A stretch of DNA of 64,000 bases from the NCBI RefSeq assembly GCF_020360975.1, contig NW_025408688.1:744001-808000 (forward strand), given 5' to 3'. The stretch comes from Hirsutella rhossiliensis. Taxonomy: Eukaryota; Ascomycota; Sordariomycetes; Hypocreales; Ophiocordycipitaceae. Below the pieces are notes generated by a model. The model was not told the DNA's origin. It saw nothing but the letters and a program-made list of their open reading frames with translations, and made no database searches. Below are positions 9,488 through 19,096 of the stretch, in pieces. Every line of letters starts with the position of its first letter. The stretch's first letter is position 1. Position numbers and translations under genes: made by a program.

Positions 9488-11888
9488 ACGTACCCCACTG
9501 CGTCATGCAACGCACTAGGTCATGCAACAATTTTCAACACCTGACGCGTCTTCTTCAAATTGACGCGATATGGATCACAACCCTCGTATTGCAGAGGCAA
9601 TTATAGAACTGCAATCCCAAGATCGCCCTAAATATGCAGAGACCGCGAGGAGATACAATATCGACAAATCCACGCTGTGGCGCCGCTTCAAAGGCAAAAC
9701 AGCCTCAAATCACGACGCGAACTCTTACTCGCGACAGAAACTCACCAGCGCGCAGGAGGAGATTCTTATTGGGCACGTCAATAAGCTGACCGACCGTGGT
9801 ATCCCGCCTACCCTCAGATGTTGAAGAATATCGCCGAGGAAATCGCAGGGACAGAGCTTGGTGTCAACTGGGTGAGCCGCTTCCGCAAGCGACACCATGA
9901 CCGTCTTTCGAGCTTGTATTTGCGCACCATAGATCATCAGCGGAAGGCTGCTGATAATTCAGGCATTTCCAAAACTTCTTCAATCTAGTAAGACTGCTTT
10001 TATCGTCATTTCAAGGGTATACTGCCGACAATACTCGGTCAAATGCCGTAAAGTCGCCATTTCTGACCGAATCCAACTAGCTCCGCGAAAAGATCGAAAA
10101 GTACAACATCAGTCCTCAAATGTTTATAATTTTGACGAGAAGGGATTCCAAATTGGTCTCTCTCGCTCCACCAAGCGAGTTGTCCCCCGAGAAGCCCTCA
10201 GGCGCGGAAAACTGGTCGGGGCAAGCCAAGACGGGAACCGGGAGTTCATCACGCTGATCGCTGCCATATGTGCAGATTATTCGTACCTGCCACCGGCCCT
10301 CATTTACAAAGGGGAGTCAAAAGACTTTCAAGATACTTGGCTTGAGGATTTTGACCATTCCAGCGAAGTAGCCTTCTTCGCCAGTACGGAAAACGGCTGG
10401 AGCTGTGATGCACTGGGTTTACACTGGCTTCAGCGCATATTTGACTGCCATACGAAGCAAAAGGCTGGTCGTGCCTACCGTCTCTTAATTTTAGACGGTC
10501 ACAATAGTCACATTAACCTGAAATTCATTGACTATGCCGATCGGAATCGAATTCTCATTGCTGTGTTGCCATCGCACTCAACTCATCGGCTTCAACCACT
10601 CGATGTTGGCCTGTTTTCCGCACTCTCCACCTATTATGCTCAAGGTTCCGACCAGCTGATGTCCATTGGATGGGGTTAATTCGCCTACCAAACGGAATTT
10701 TTGGCCACTCTTTCGTGATGCGTGGAACCAGGCATTTACGGCCAAAAATATCGAGGCTGGTTGGCGGGCCACAGGAATCCATCCACTCGACCCCGGCAAA
10801 GTATTGTCCAAGATTAGCCACAGCAGTGATGTGACACCCCCACAAACTGCATCTGAGGAAAGGGCGATGAAGACTCCAGGCTCTCTTCGGGCTATTCGGC
10901 GCATTACCCGCCGTCTCCGCAAGGAAGGGCTGATGGACTCCCGAGTCACAGCGCTCTCCCGAGCATCAGAGAAACTGGCGACACAATATGAGCTCGTACA
11001 ACACGAAAATCGAGATCTACAGGAAGCGCTCAAACTTGCACATAAAGGAAACGCAGAAAGGCCTTGGGCCTTTTCAATCCGGAAGAAAGTGGTGGCCAGC
11101 CGGTCTTTTTCAGTCCAGCCAAGGTGGAACTGGCGCGGCGACGTCAGACGGACAAGGCACAGGCCGACGAGCAGCGCAAGCAAGCCATTGAAGATCGTCG
11201 ACTCCAGGTAGCCATATCACGTGAAGAAAAGGCTCGAGAATCTGCCGAGAAGAAAAACAGCGGGCTGCAATGCGTCAGGCCTTGCGAGAGCAGCGTTCTC
11301 GAGAGAAGACAGAGCGTGCTGCGGAGCGCGAGGCAAAGCGAGCTGAGAAACGGGAGGCCGCAGCAAAATTAAAAGCAGAGGTCTGCACGCGAGGCTGAAC
11401 GCCAGGCTATTCGGGAAGTCAAGTTTGAGGTAGCTGCTACGTCAAAGCCTGGTGTAAGAGGGCACAAAAGACATGGTAGCGGTGAGAAAAACGAGGGGCG
11501 TTGGAAGCGGGTTTGCGCGACGGGCATTCAACCACGCAACAACTCGGAGGAAGAAAGGGTAAAGATTGGTTCTGAAGCTTCAGTGGCTCGAGACCACAGT
11601 CCCGGAGCTTTAGGGGTAAAAGACATACCTCCCGTTCGACGGAAGCGCAGGGAAGTATGGAGGCCGGTTTCTCAGTCTCTCAGGTCTGGGCGGACCACAA
11701 GACCGCCTGCTCATATTTCCTAAGAAAACCATCATATAGATAGACTCTGTATGAAGTGTTTCACATATTGTAATGTTTAATAGTATTTTAAATGGTTGTG
11801 TCGGTTGCAGGATTAATTTTCGCTCTGGCTTGCCGGTCGGGCAATTTGTTGCATGACGTGGTGCGTTGCATGACTCAGTGAGGTACGT
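9488..11888 (+). mobile_element. pogo A (pogo/Fot1-type Tc1-mariner element)
   Basis: The ends are ACGTACCCCACTGCGTCATG at 9488 and the inverse complement of ACGTACCTCACTGAGTCATG at 11888: terminal inverted repeats of about 45 bp with a few mismatches. TA flanks both sides (9486-9487, 11889-11890), the usual TA duplication. Removing the element restores uninterrupted LINE#2 sequence. Pogo B at 19097-21504 is a near-identical copy in the other orientation. Confidence 0.9.
9570..11575 (+). pseudogene. pogo A transposase, frameshifted and internally scrambled
   Basis: 9570-9815 encodes a psq/CENP-B helix-turn-helix (YAETARRYNIDKSTLWRRF). The CENP-B second helix region (VNWVSRFRKRHHDRLSSLYL) is in another frame from 9825. 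An ATG-less open stretch from about 10085 to 10677 holds the DDE_1 core: YNFDEKGFQIG with the first Asp, and LLILDGHNSHI with the second Asp. Then PLFRDAWNQAFTAKNI and GWRATGIHPLDP, and a Glu/Arg/Lys-rich coiled-coil tail to the TGA at 11573. Frame breaks lie near 9813, 9960-10080 and 10675. It cannot make a full protein as read. Confidence 0.8.
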
Positions 11889-11890
11889 TA

Positions 11891-12218
11891 GTGGGAAAGA
11901 AGCGAGAGTACTTGCGCAACTTCGCACAGGCAAATCGAGACTCAATAGTTACCTTCATGGAATACAGGCGGCAGAAAGCGACCTATGTGGCTGTGGTCAA
12001 GCAATCGAGACAGTGGAGCACTTCCTCTTTCGATGTAAGGCATGGATCTCTGAAAGAAAAGCATGATGAAATGCAATCGAACCAAGATGGAAATCTGTCT
12101 TTCTTCCTAGGAGGAAGTCGATGTCCGATGGCGACAAATGGAAGCCGAACCTACCAGCAGTACGCGCTACGATCAAATTCGCGATGGCAACCGGGAGACT
12201 AGACACGGACCAACGATG
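11891..12218 (+). pseudogene. LINE#2 ORF2 C-terminal remnant
   Basis: The remnant reads GKEARVLAQLRTGKSRLNSY and the finger CGCGQAIETVEHFLFRC, then two frame changes, ending at the TGA at 12216-12218. It is the same end as LINE#1 ORF2. Too short to be functional. Confidence 0.75.
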
Positions 12219-12503
12219 ACAGTACTGGCAAACCAGAGTGCACAGTACTAGCACCATACAGCCTCTCATTGACAGACCGGGCTTCAGCTGCTGAGAATAG
12301 GATGCTGAACACTTGGAGAAATGGGCCTTCAAGCAGGCCTGTCAACGGCGAAATTGGAGGCTGAAATGTACGGATAGGAGCAAAATGTGGGGCTTCTGGG
12401 TGTTGCAGTCGAAAGTGGAGGATCTGTAAATAGCTGAGTGTCGCGGCCCTCTAGGGTTGGTCCCTCCGGGCGGAATAAATTGCATTGCATTGCATTGGCT
12501 CCC

Positions 12504-12615
12504 CACATCCGTGGGGCTTAAGGTGTTACGCATTAATGTATTGAAATGTCAGTAGCTTTTACGTCTAGGCCCTATAGGAGAAATCCTCCGGGTGAAATAC
12601 ACATACATACATACA
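12504..12615 (+). repeat. third LINE 3' tail with ACAT microsatellite
   Basis: This piece has the LINE-type 3' end (GGCCCTATAGGAGAAATCC, CTCCGGGTGAAATA) followed by four ACAT units, then ATTGGCTCCC again (12606-12615). It is a related but different LINE family. Its first bases (cacatccgtggggcttaaggtgtt) are related to the complement of about 48560-48582. Confidence 0.6.
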
Positions 12616-12787
12616 TTGGCTCCCCACTGCGTCGGCGGCTGATAACTTACACTGGCGCCCGGGGCGCGCTTTCTGACTAAGCCTCAAAATCGTGCCCCTA
12701 TCCCATTGAGTGTACGAAGGCTGCAAGCGTGTACCTTACAGGGATTACAGCCAATAAAAACTCACACATTAATAGTTACTTCCGTCT
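12616..12787. other. unassigned gap
   Basis: No gene, terminal repeat or LTR end could be recognised here. It may be the degraded 3' part or 3' LTR of the copia element to its right. Confidence 0.3.
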
Positions 12788-13345
12788 TTACACAAAGCTA
12801 CCGCATGCATTACATCCCCAACGTGTCTGCCGCGCCTGCCGGCGGTTGAGGGCATTGCCAGTCAAGTCAGCCAGAGCCGCCCTCTGGCCCCTTTTTTGCT
12901 GGCTTTGAGACCGTGTTTGGCCCAGCTTGAATCCTTGGCAGGCCAAGCAGCGAGAGCATTTTCCCCTGTTGATATGTTGATGCTGTGATATTGGCACGAA
13001 TTCGTTGCCGGCGTTATATCGTTGCCTCGAGCTGCCGCTTTTTCCGTATCTTGCGATAATCTCGTCAACAAGCTGCTGCCGCCACTGGCCCTGTGAGAGG
13101 TAGGGCTTCCACTGAGGCCGGCCACGAGACTGAAGAATGAAGGTGTTGATAAGAACTGAGCTCCGTCTCAGCATGCGGCACAAGATCCTGGCGCTCATCG
13201 TCCGCTACGGCGTGCCCGCGATCTGGTAAATGTCGATAAAGACCCGAAAGAACGGTTGCCTTGATTTGTTCGGGGATTCCCTGCGGGAGATAATCTCGGT
13301 TGCCTTGCCGGTGCCACAGGCCGTGCACTGAACGGTGGTTGGGCC
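12788..13345 (-). pseudogene. copia#1 integrase N-terminal fragment
   Basis: The complement of about 13345-13200 reads VQCTACGTGKATEI and the start of the integrase catalytic domain (VFIDIYQIAGTP). The reading frame is then lost through several indels. No catalytic triad can be assembled. Confidence 0.5.
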
Positions 13346-15131
13346 CTTGATCCGGATGCCCTTTGTCTGTAAGACAAGTTGTTCAAGTGCTTGTGGCCCA
13401 GCGTGGCAGGATCGGTGATGCCAGGTTTCGGACGAATCAATCGTGGTGGAGGCGGAACCCTTGAAATCGCCATTCTCTGCCGTCTTGGCCTAGTGTTGTC
13501 TGTCTGAAAGGAAGAAAATACGCCTTGGAAGGCGTTGAACACGGAGATCAGTGATTGTGGAAGCTTGAAGTAAGAGCGGGAAACTGGCTTGTATTCGACT
13601 ACGTCGAGATCGTACTGGTCTGTAAGCCGACAAAGGATATCATTGTCGTCATAGGTTCCCATTCGAAGCGTGTTGTCGACCCCACAGTGCCATAGACCCT
13701 TCCTTGCAAGCTTCTTCGCGCTGACAATGTTCGTGTGGAATCGTGGCACATGCGCAACGTCGAGAAGAACAAGGGCGCGTGTGTTTCTTCCGTTTTCGCC
13801 ATCCAGAACATTTTCCACCCTTCGAGTGCCCCGTGCTTCGACCTTCAAGGAACCTTCTCCGATCATAACGTAGTCGGTTTCCTCAGCTTCGCGGATGTCG
13901 GTCAGCAGACTCTTGTCATTGACGATATGGGTAGTTGCTCCACCGTCATAGATCGTCGAATTGTAAAGAGGATGCTTCTCGCGTAGAGCTGAAAAGACCG
14001 AGTCGGTGGTTCCACTTGTGAGGCCTTTTGCATCGATTGTCAGTCCGGCAAAGTCGCCATGTTTGCGTGGGTTTCCTTTATCTCCTGCTTGATCTGTCTT
14101 GGCAGTGGCTGCCGAGGCCTTGACCGTGTCTACAAGACTCTTCCACTTGGCTTGCTTGAGAGCTTCCTTGCAGGTCTTGACGCGGCTGGACTTGACTTGT
14201 CGTCCATCCTTGGACTCGCCATTGATTGCAATTTGTACAGCAGCGCAGTCAAGGGACTTCCATCGGTGCTTAGACGACGGCACTCCGCATGGACAGTGGC
14301 TTTGAGCTGCATCAGAGGCGGCAAACACGCTGTCAGACAGCTTGCTGCTCATTCTGGTGCTTCGGACCTGCTCGTGGAACAGTTCGCCCAATGCGCGTAG
14401 TGTGACATCAATCTTGAGGCCGAACTTTTTGCTGTTCATGATGTGGACCTTCTGCTGGCTTGCCCATGTCGCATCAAAGGCAGAAGTCGCTGTGAGAAAG
14501 TCATTGAGGGCAGACTGTCCTTCAAGCTCGGCGATCTTGTGTCGTTCGCCTTCTAACTTGGCTTTATTCAAGCCACGAGCCAGTCCTCCGGCTTGACTCT
14601 CTTTGTCTGGGTGAGGACCTGACGGTATCTTAAGCGTGCTTCCTCTTTCTGTTCGTCTTCAGAGGGCGCAAGGCTTGATTTCAGGTCGCGGACAATAACG
14701 CGAAGGTCAGACTTGGAAGTCGTGTTGCCAAGATAGGTTTTATCGACAGTTGATCGGACCCAAACAGCGAGTTCAGCATAGGCGCGCTGCCGGTTGGCGA
14801 AGGTCGCTAGCTTGACTTTATATTCGGACTGAAGACGTGTGAGTCGGGTCCACTGACCATCGTTGAGGTCAGTGGCCGGGTCTGGTCTTGGTCCGGCAGA
14901 TGCAGCGTTCTGCTGGTATGCGCGTGCCCAAGCGTTAAAGGCAGACTTGTTGAGTGACTCAAGCATTTCCTCGGAAGTCATAGGCTCCTTTGGTTCCTCC
15001 AGGATCGGAGCATCCTTGTCGATATCGACAAAGCCAAAGACCTTGGAAGTCTCAGCCCTTGAGACGAAATCGTCGTACCAGGAAGCCCATTCGGACGGTC
15101 TGGAGAGCGTAACCTCAGACTTGGCTGTCAT
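13195..15131 (-). pseudogene. copia#1 gag-protease
   Basis: Gag probably starts at the ATG at 15131 (MTAKSEVTLSRPSEW) and continues in one frame to 14568, then in a second frame from 14571, so a one-base shift sits near 14570. A short Cys/His motif CPCGVPSSKHRWKSLDC is at about 14310-14260. The aspartic protease site is IYDGGATTHIVND at about 13955-13915; copia proteases usually have DSGA, so the Ser position is Gly here. A weak gag_pre-integrase motif (PATLGHKHLNNLS) follows near 13390. The polyprotein would build the particle and process itself. Broken copy. Confidence 0.7.
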
Positions 15132-15313
15132 CTTCGGAAAGCCTTTGGTGTTGGGAAATGGGCAGCAAGGAGGGATAGAACGATTGGCGTAAGCAAGCAG
15201 ACAAAAGCGGCAGGGTTTGTATCCCCTGAGTGATGTGTGCGTGTGGCGATAGGCACCGTGCGAGCGATCTTGCACGATGGTCGGAATCAGCTATGATGAG
15301 CGCCTAAGTGCTA

Positions 15314-15326
15314 CCGGGCTCATAAC
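15314..15326 (-). other. copia#1 primer-binding site (half-tRNA type)
   Basis: The minus strand reads GTTATGAGCCCGG immediately after the presumed LTR end (TGTCTGACA). Eleven bases are complementary to the anticodon arm of initiator tRNA-Met (GGGCTCATAAC), as known for copia elements that prime with a half tRNA. The same 13 bases occur next to the LTR at 53889-53901. Confidence 0.55.
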
Positions 15327-15590
15327 TGTCAGACATTTGGCTCCACACGGGTCAGAGATGGCATCAGGCAATTGATGAGAATTATCTAAAGAACAAGAAG
15401 TGAACGAACGAACGCACGGAGCTGTGCAGCTCTTTATACGCAAATGAAAGGTCCGTCGCGTGATTACGCAGTAGTGGTTGCCTAGCAGGCAACAGTGGCG
15501 TTGCGAGTAACATCGTCACTTCATGAATAATCATCCTAGACAGGCTTGATATGCGACATCCTACCTACCTACCTACCGACATTCTGTCTC
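15327..15590 (-). repeat. copia#1 LTR (approximate)
   Basis: It starts (inverse) with TGTCAGACA at 15327. A TATA box TATAAAGAG lies on the minus strand at about 15430-15440, within the region expected for the LTR promoter. A CCTA tetranucleotide run at 15561-15577 lies near the far end. The outer boundary cannot be fixed because no second copy is present. Confidence 0.4.
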
Positions 15591-15618
15591 AACATCAATC
15601 TGGAACATCTCAACAACC

Positions 15619-15755
15619 ATGGCGGCTATTGACGAAGCGCTTGCTTTCCTGAAGTCCTCAGAATCGGTCAATTACGCTGAAACAGCTCGCCAATTTGGCT
15701 GCGATGAGACCACGTTGCGCCGCCGCCATCAAGGCAAACAGCGCTCAAGAGTGAG
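15619..15755 (+). pseudogene. pogo-type transposase N-terminal fragment
   Basis: It reads MAAIDEALAFLKSSESVNYA and then ARQFGCDETTLRRRHQGKQR, a psq/CENP-B-type helix-turn-helix. The start context is good (CAACCATGG). Similarity ends near 15755 and no DDE domain follows, so this is a truncated remnant of a third pogo family. Confidence 0.6.
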
Positions 15756-16210
15756 TCTAGGGCTGATATTTGAAGATTTTGAAGTCGAATTGGCCTCAGG
15801 ACCCTTGAATTGAATGAAGCGGAATCGGGTAAGGTCTTCAAATTCGACGAATCGAAAATCAGGAGTCTTTATTCAATTCATTCATCAAAATCTTGAATGA
15901 ATGGCGATATGGTCGAAATATATGGTGAAAAAAAAGGATCACCCCGCTTCGCAGCTGCCAGCCAAGGGGGCATGCAGGGGAGGAAAAGGCTAATGCCCAA
16001 AGCCACCCACCAAGGGCCTCCCTTTTCTTTCGGAGCAGACACACACGTACACATCAAGAAACTATCGGGAAGAAAGACAGACATCAGATATGTGTCAATT
16101 GCAGCGCACCTGTAGGAGCGCGTTCCACTTTTGCCTGCATGGCGCAATGGTCTTCGCAACAGAAACGAGCTGCTTTGACCCCCATCATACCAATAGATTC
16201 CACAATGCAC

Positions 16211-16262
16211 TTTCCCCATTAGGCACGCCACAGAACCACCGTTACGGGCGACTGTAGGCCAG
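16211..16262. repeat. dispersed repeat, second copy near 60320-60360
   Basis: CATTAGGCnCG and CAGAACCACCGTT occur with similar spacing at 16221-16250 and 60325-60352. The rest of 15756-16290 has AT-rich, partly self-complementary TTCAATTCATTC sequence and no gene I can recognise. Confidence 0.35.
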
Positions 16263-16459
16263 ACTGTATCAAAACGCATTTTGGGCTGTGGGCACCCCGG
16301 GGTTAGATTACCCGATCGGGTCTAAGTGCAACTGGGTAACTTGTATATTGAAAGAAATGAAAGTAAGCGTTCGCTCTGCGCATTGGTACACATTTTCAGT
16401 GCTTTTCTCCTTCTACGATATCATTGAGCCCGAATAGCGCTTTACTCAGTTAAACAAAT

Positions 16460-18069
16460 ATGCCTCGACCACAAATTGATCTTTCCACAGTTCAGGAGGA
16501 AATCACCGGCTTGCATCGAGATGGATCCTCTATTAATACAATCCGTACGCATCTTCTCGAGCATCATCAGCTTCAAGTAAGCCGCGCCAGTCTCTATCGA
16601 TCGATCAAAGACTGGGGACTTCTTCGTCAAGCACGTACGATCACTTCAGATACCTTACGGGACCGAATTAGGTCGCTATTCTTTGATGAATGTCTTAAGG
16701 ATGATTTCATGCTTAAACGACTTAGAGACGAGGGTTTACGATCTCAAAGTTCCGTCTTGAAAGAATTCGGCTTGAAGAGGGCTCTACCGCCGCCAATCCC
16801 TGAAGCGCTCCAAGTCGCAAGAGAACGCGCCCGGTCCTTTTTTAACAGCCAGGCACAGATCTCTACAACTCTACAAGGACATGGCCGGAACTATCTCTAT
16901 ACCTACGTATATGCGCCAGCAACATCATATTATTAGTCGTGATGCCCTATACGCAGAGTATCGAGACTTCACGCCTGAGAACGTTAGGGAACGATGGGGA
17001 CGAACACGTTACAAACGACGTGACTTCTCTATCCATGGCCCAGACTGGGTCTGGTCTATTGATGGCTACGACAAACTTAAGAATTGGGGTTTTGAGATCT
17101 ATGCTGGTATTGACGCGTACTCACGGTATATTACGTGGTTTTACTGTGGGTTTTCATCCAGTACGAGCTGGAACGTTGCAAAACAGTACCTCCACGTACT
17201 AAACCAGCGGCACGCTATGCCTCGTATCTTGCGATCGGACCATGGTAATGAGACATCCCTCTTATGCGGGATACATTATTACCTATCCGGCATGCGAACG
17301 AAGGAACAGGTCTCTTATCTCGTCCCAATTGCATTTGGAGACTGCTGGTACTTTGGCCGAAGCATTCATAACACCCGGATTGAGAGCTGGTGGCATCGGT
17401 TAGGCAGTAATCGTGCTGGGTTCTGGCGAGTAAGTATAATTTTATCCATCATCTACCCTAGTTATACTAACTCTCCATTAGCAATACTTTCAATGGCTCA
17501 CCGAACATGGCTTATTTGACAGTAGCTCAGGGCGGATCGAGTGGCAATTCTCTATATCTATATGGATACTATCCGTCAAGAGCTAGTCCAATTCGTTCAT
17601 ATGTGGAACAGTCATACTATTCGACATCAGCCAAATCGTCCACACGTTCGAAGCGGGCAACCTACGGTCTTATATCATCAGCTTGATTCTGCTGGTGAAC
17701 AGAATTATGCCGAGGAGATCCCACCGGATCGGCTTCGCATATGCACCGAGCTTTTCGATGAGGATACCACGAACCTAGACGACTACCTACCGCTTAAAAC
17801 TAAAGAGATATGCGATTATTTGGTTCAATTAAGCATTGGAACTATATCTTCAAGTCCTCCGAACCCGGAATATCCATGGCTTGACGAGTACAACTCGCTC
17901 CGGACACATCTGCATCAGTATATTAGGTACTGATCAGAAGCAACCGGAAGTCACGTTACTTAGTCGCCCAGAAAATGGTCGGGACCGACTACAACAAGTC
18001 TTATCACAGTCTAATATTAGCCTAGACGATCTTGAACAGTTGAGTTTTAGGAGTGACGATGGTAATTAA
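16460..18069 (+). pseudogene. integrase-core (rve/DDE) transposase, one intron, three frameshifts
   Basis: The N-terminus (16460-16900) has a helix-turn-helix-like repeat (SINTIRTHLLEHH, VSRASLYRSIKDWGL). The catalytic core (about 16930-17430) shows WSIDGYDKL with the first Asp, LRSDHGNET with the second and RIESWWHRLG with the Glu, in the spacing typical of integrases. An intron fits 17430-17481 (GTAAGT, TACTAAC, TTAG), after which QYFQWLTEHGLF continues the frame. The C-terminal part has VHMWNSHTIRHQPN. Frame changes near 16905, 17555 and 17930 break an otherwise well-kept gene of about 510 residues. Confidence 0.7.
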
Positions 18070-18103
18070 AGAAAAAAGCAAGTGAACGGTTAAGATTGCG
18101 ATT

Positions 18104-18973
18104 TTACATGAGCTTGACGACGTGTAACCATTTGCTCCCTATAGTCCCGTCCGCGTTAGAGATACCATCTTCTTGAGTCTCGCCTTCCTTGATATCCTCT
18201 AAGACCTGACCTGGGCTCCCTAAATCTGACTTAAAGTCCTGTGAAAAGTCAAAATCCGCCTCAGATGCTACTTGTATCGTAGATTTATTCTCGGCCTCCT
18301 CCTTGATAGCCTCTACCTTAAACTTCTTGCTTGTATTCTTCGGCGTCGGTTTAGTCTTAGGGAGTTGCTTGCGTTTCTTCGAAGACGCACTCTCTTTTTT
18401 AACTAAAGGTTCGTTCTTGGCGCTAAGAATATGTGCGGGTTCGAAGAGGTCGTCTGGGTTGTTGTCGCTCTCGTAAGAGAACAAAAAGATTAAAGAGTAC
18501 TTAAAAGTGATGCAATCGCCTTGTTTGGGAAATCGAGCGAAAAGGTCAAGCAGGGATGTCGTCTCGTATGCTTGTGATGGATAATACGAGATCGAGCCTG
18601 GATTGTTTGCTAAGCAAGCTGATAGGAGCTTCCAGTCGCGATCGATTAAAGTCTCGTCGTTAATGGCTCTGCGAATAATCTGTTGAATCATGTCGGAATG
18701 TGACGGGAATTGCTTGGCTGGTTCGGAAAAGAAACAGTGTGTAACCTTCCGTACAAGACTAGGATATCCTACGTGATACTTCTTTACAGGCAATCCTTTA
18801 TTATCGATGATTCTAAAGGACGCACAATAAAAGTTCACCGTTAGATCGAAGGGCTGGAGCATTGATCGCTTTCTTGTTGCCTGCGCACTCTCAGAGCGAT
18901 GGGTGTTGCCCTCGTTCGTGGCCGTAACGAGTTGACGTAATCCATTTGTAGACTTTATAGCTGGGACTGTCAT
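18104..18973 (-). CDS. unknown 289-residue protein convergent to the integrase gene
   Basis: It is an uninterrupted frame in a region where most frames are broken. The N-terminal two thirds look globular (SMLQPFDLTVNFYC, GYPSLVRKVTHCF). Residues about 190-225 form a Lys-rich, NLS-like linker (KKRKQLPKTKPTPKNTSKKF) followed by an acidic C-terminus. The frame stays open about 35 codons upstream of the chosen ATG, and that part includes IDLTSDDS, which resembles a SUMO-interacting motif; no earlier ATG exists, so the gene may be N-terminally truncated. I do not recognise the family. It may be an accessory transposition protein or a captured host gene; position is the only evidence. Confidence 0.5.
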   Translation of the reverse strand: MTVPAIKSTNGLRQLVTATNEGNTHRSESAQATRKRSMLQPFDLTVNFYCASFRIIDNKGLPVKKYHVGYPSLVRKVTHCFFSEPAKQFPSHSDMIQQIIRRAINDETLIDRDWKLLSACLANNPGSISYYPSQAYETTSLLDLFARFPKQGDCITFKYSLIFLFSYESDNNPDDLFEPAHILSAKNEPLVKKESASSKKRKQLPKTKPTPKNTSKKFKVEAIKEEAENKSTIQVASEADFDFSQDFKSDLGSPGQVLEDIKEGETQEDGISNADGTIGSKWLHVVKLM

Positions 18974-19052
18974 CGTAGGAGCTATCTGTCGTTCTGTTTG
19001 ACTATCGTCGGAAGTGAGATCGATCGTCTGCGCGTCATGGTTGTTGGATCTC

Positions 19053-19096
19053 GAGCTTTGTATATTCGTCCGTTTAGTTTAGTTTAGTTTAGTTTA
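19053..19096. repeat. TTTAG pentamer repeat at pogo B target site
   Basis: Four to five TTTAG units end at 19096. With pogo B removed, the last unit continues as TTTAG at 21505-21508. It could be a retroelement tail or a small microsatellite. It is not the usual fungal telomere unit. Confidence 0.6.

Larger units (their letters stand above)
9460..12493 (+). mobile_element. LINE#2, 5'-truncated copy interrupted by pogo A
   Basis: 9460-9487 plus 11891-12493 form one continuous ~630-bp 3' end of the LINE family, nearly identical to the complement of about 760-1390 in LINE#1. It ends in AATAAA and three TTGCA-type units, directly followed by ATTGGCTCCC, the outer ten bases of MULE#1. It was inserted exactly between CTCT and ATTGGCTCCC of the MULE terminus with no visible target duplication. 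Truncation is usual for incomplete target-primed reverse transcription. Confidence 0.85.
12788..15590 (-). mobile_element. Ty1/copia retrotransposon remnant (copia#1)
   Basis: On the minus strand the order is LTR (about 15590-15327), primer-binding site (15326-15314), gag, protease, then a broken integrase start. RT and RNase H are missing. The gag-PR-INT order identifies Ty1/copia. The left boundary is unclear. Confidence 0.7.
16290..19094 (+). mobile_element. rve-type DDE transposon with two convergent genes (ends uncertain)
   Basis: Two genes face each other with about 34 bp between their stops: a DDE integrase (plus) and an unknown ORF (minus). A perfect palindrome ACCCGATCGGGT lies near the left end (about 16308-16319). 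The right side ends in five TTTAG units, the last split by pogo B. No terminal inverted repeat was found by eye, so the boundaries are the limits of the related-looking sequence only. Integrases of this kind, with an SIDGYDKL motif, are found in animal and fungal DNA transposons; I recall the Repbase group IS3EU for them, which needs checking. Confidence 0.5.

Noticed and set aside
741..12630. MULE#1 host duplication (TGCACTGGC at 741-749) with a match after 12615 (CACTGCGTC)
   Set aside because: The two do not match in register; the true right flank of MULE#1 appears to be lost.
12646..12680. CTGGCGCCCGGGGC as a retroelement primer-binding site
   Set aside because: Resembles a TGGCGCCC-type site but is on the wrong side of the minus-strand copia element and has no LTR next to it.
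15878..16279. minus-strand 133-residue open frame next to the copia LTR
   Set aside because: Low-complexity and Cys-containing, but no domain or codon pattern supports it.
19053..19096. TTTAG repeats as a telomere-like tract
   Set aside because: Only about five units, and the unit differs from the usual TTAGGG of filamentous fungi.
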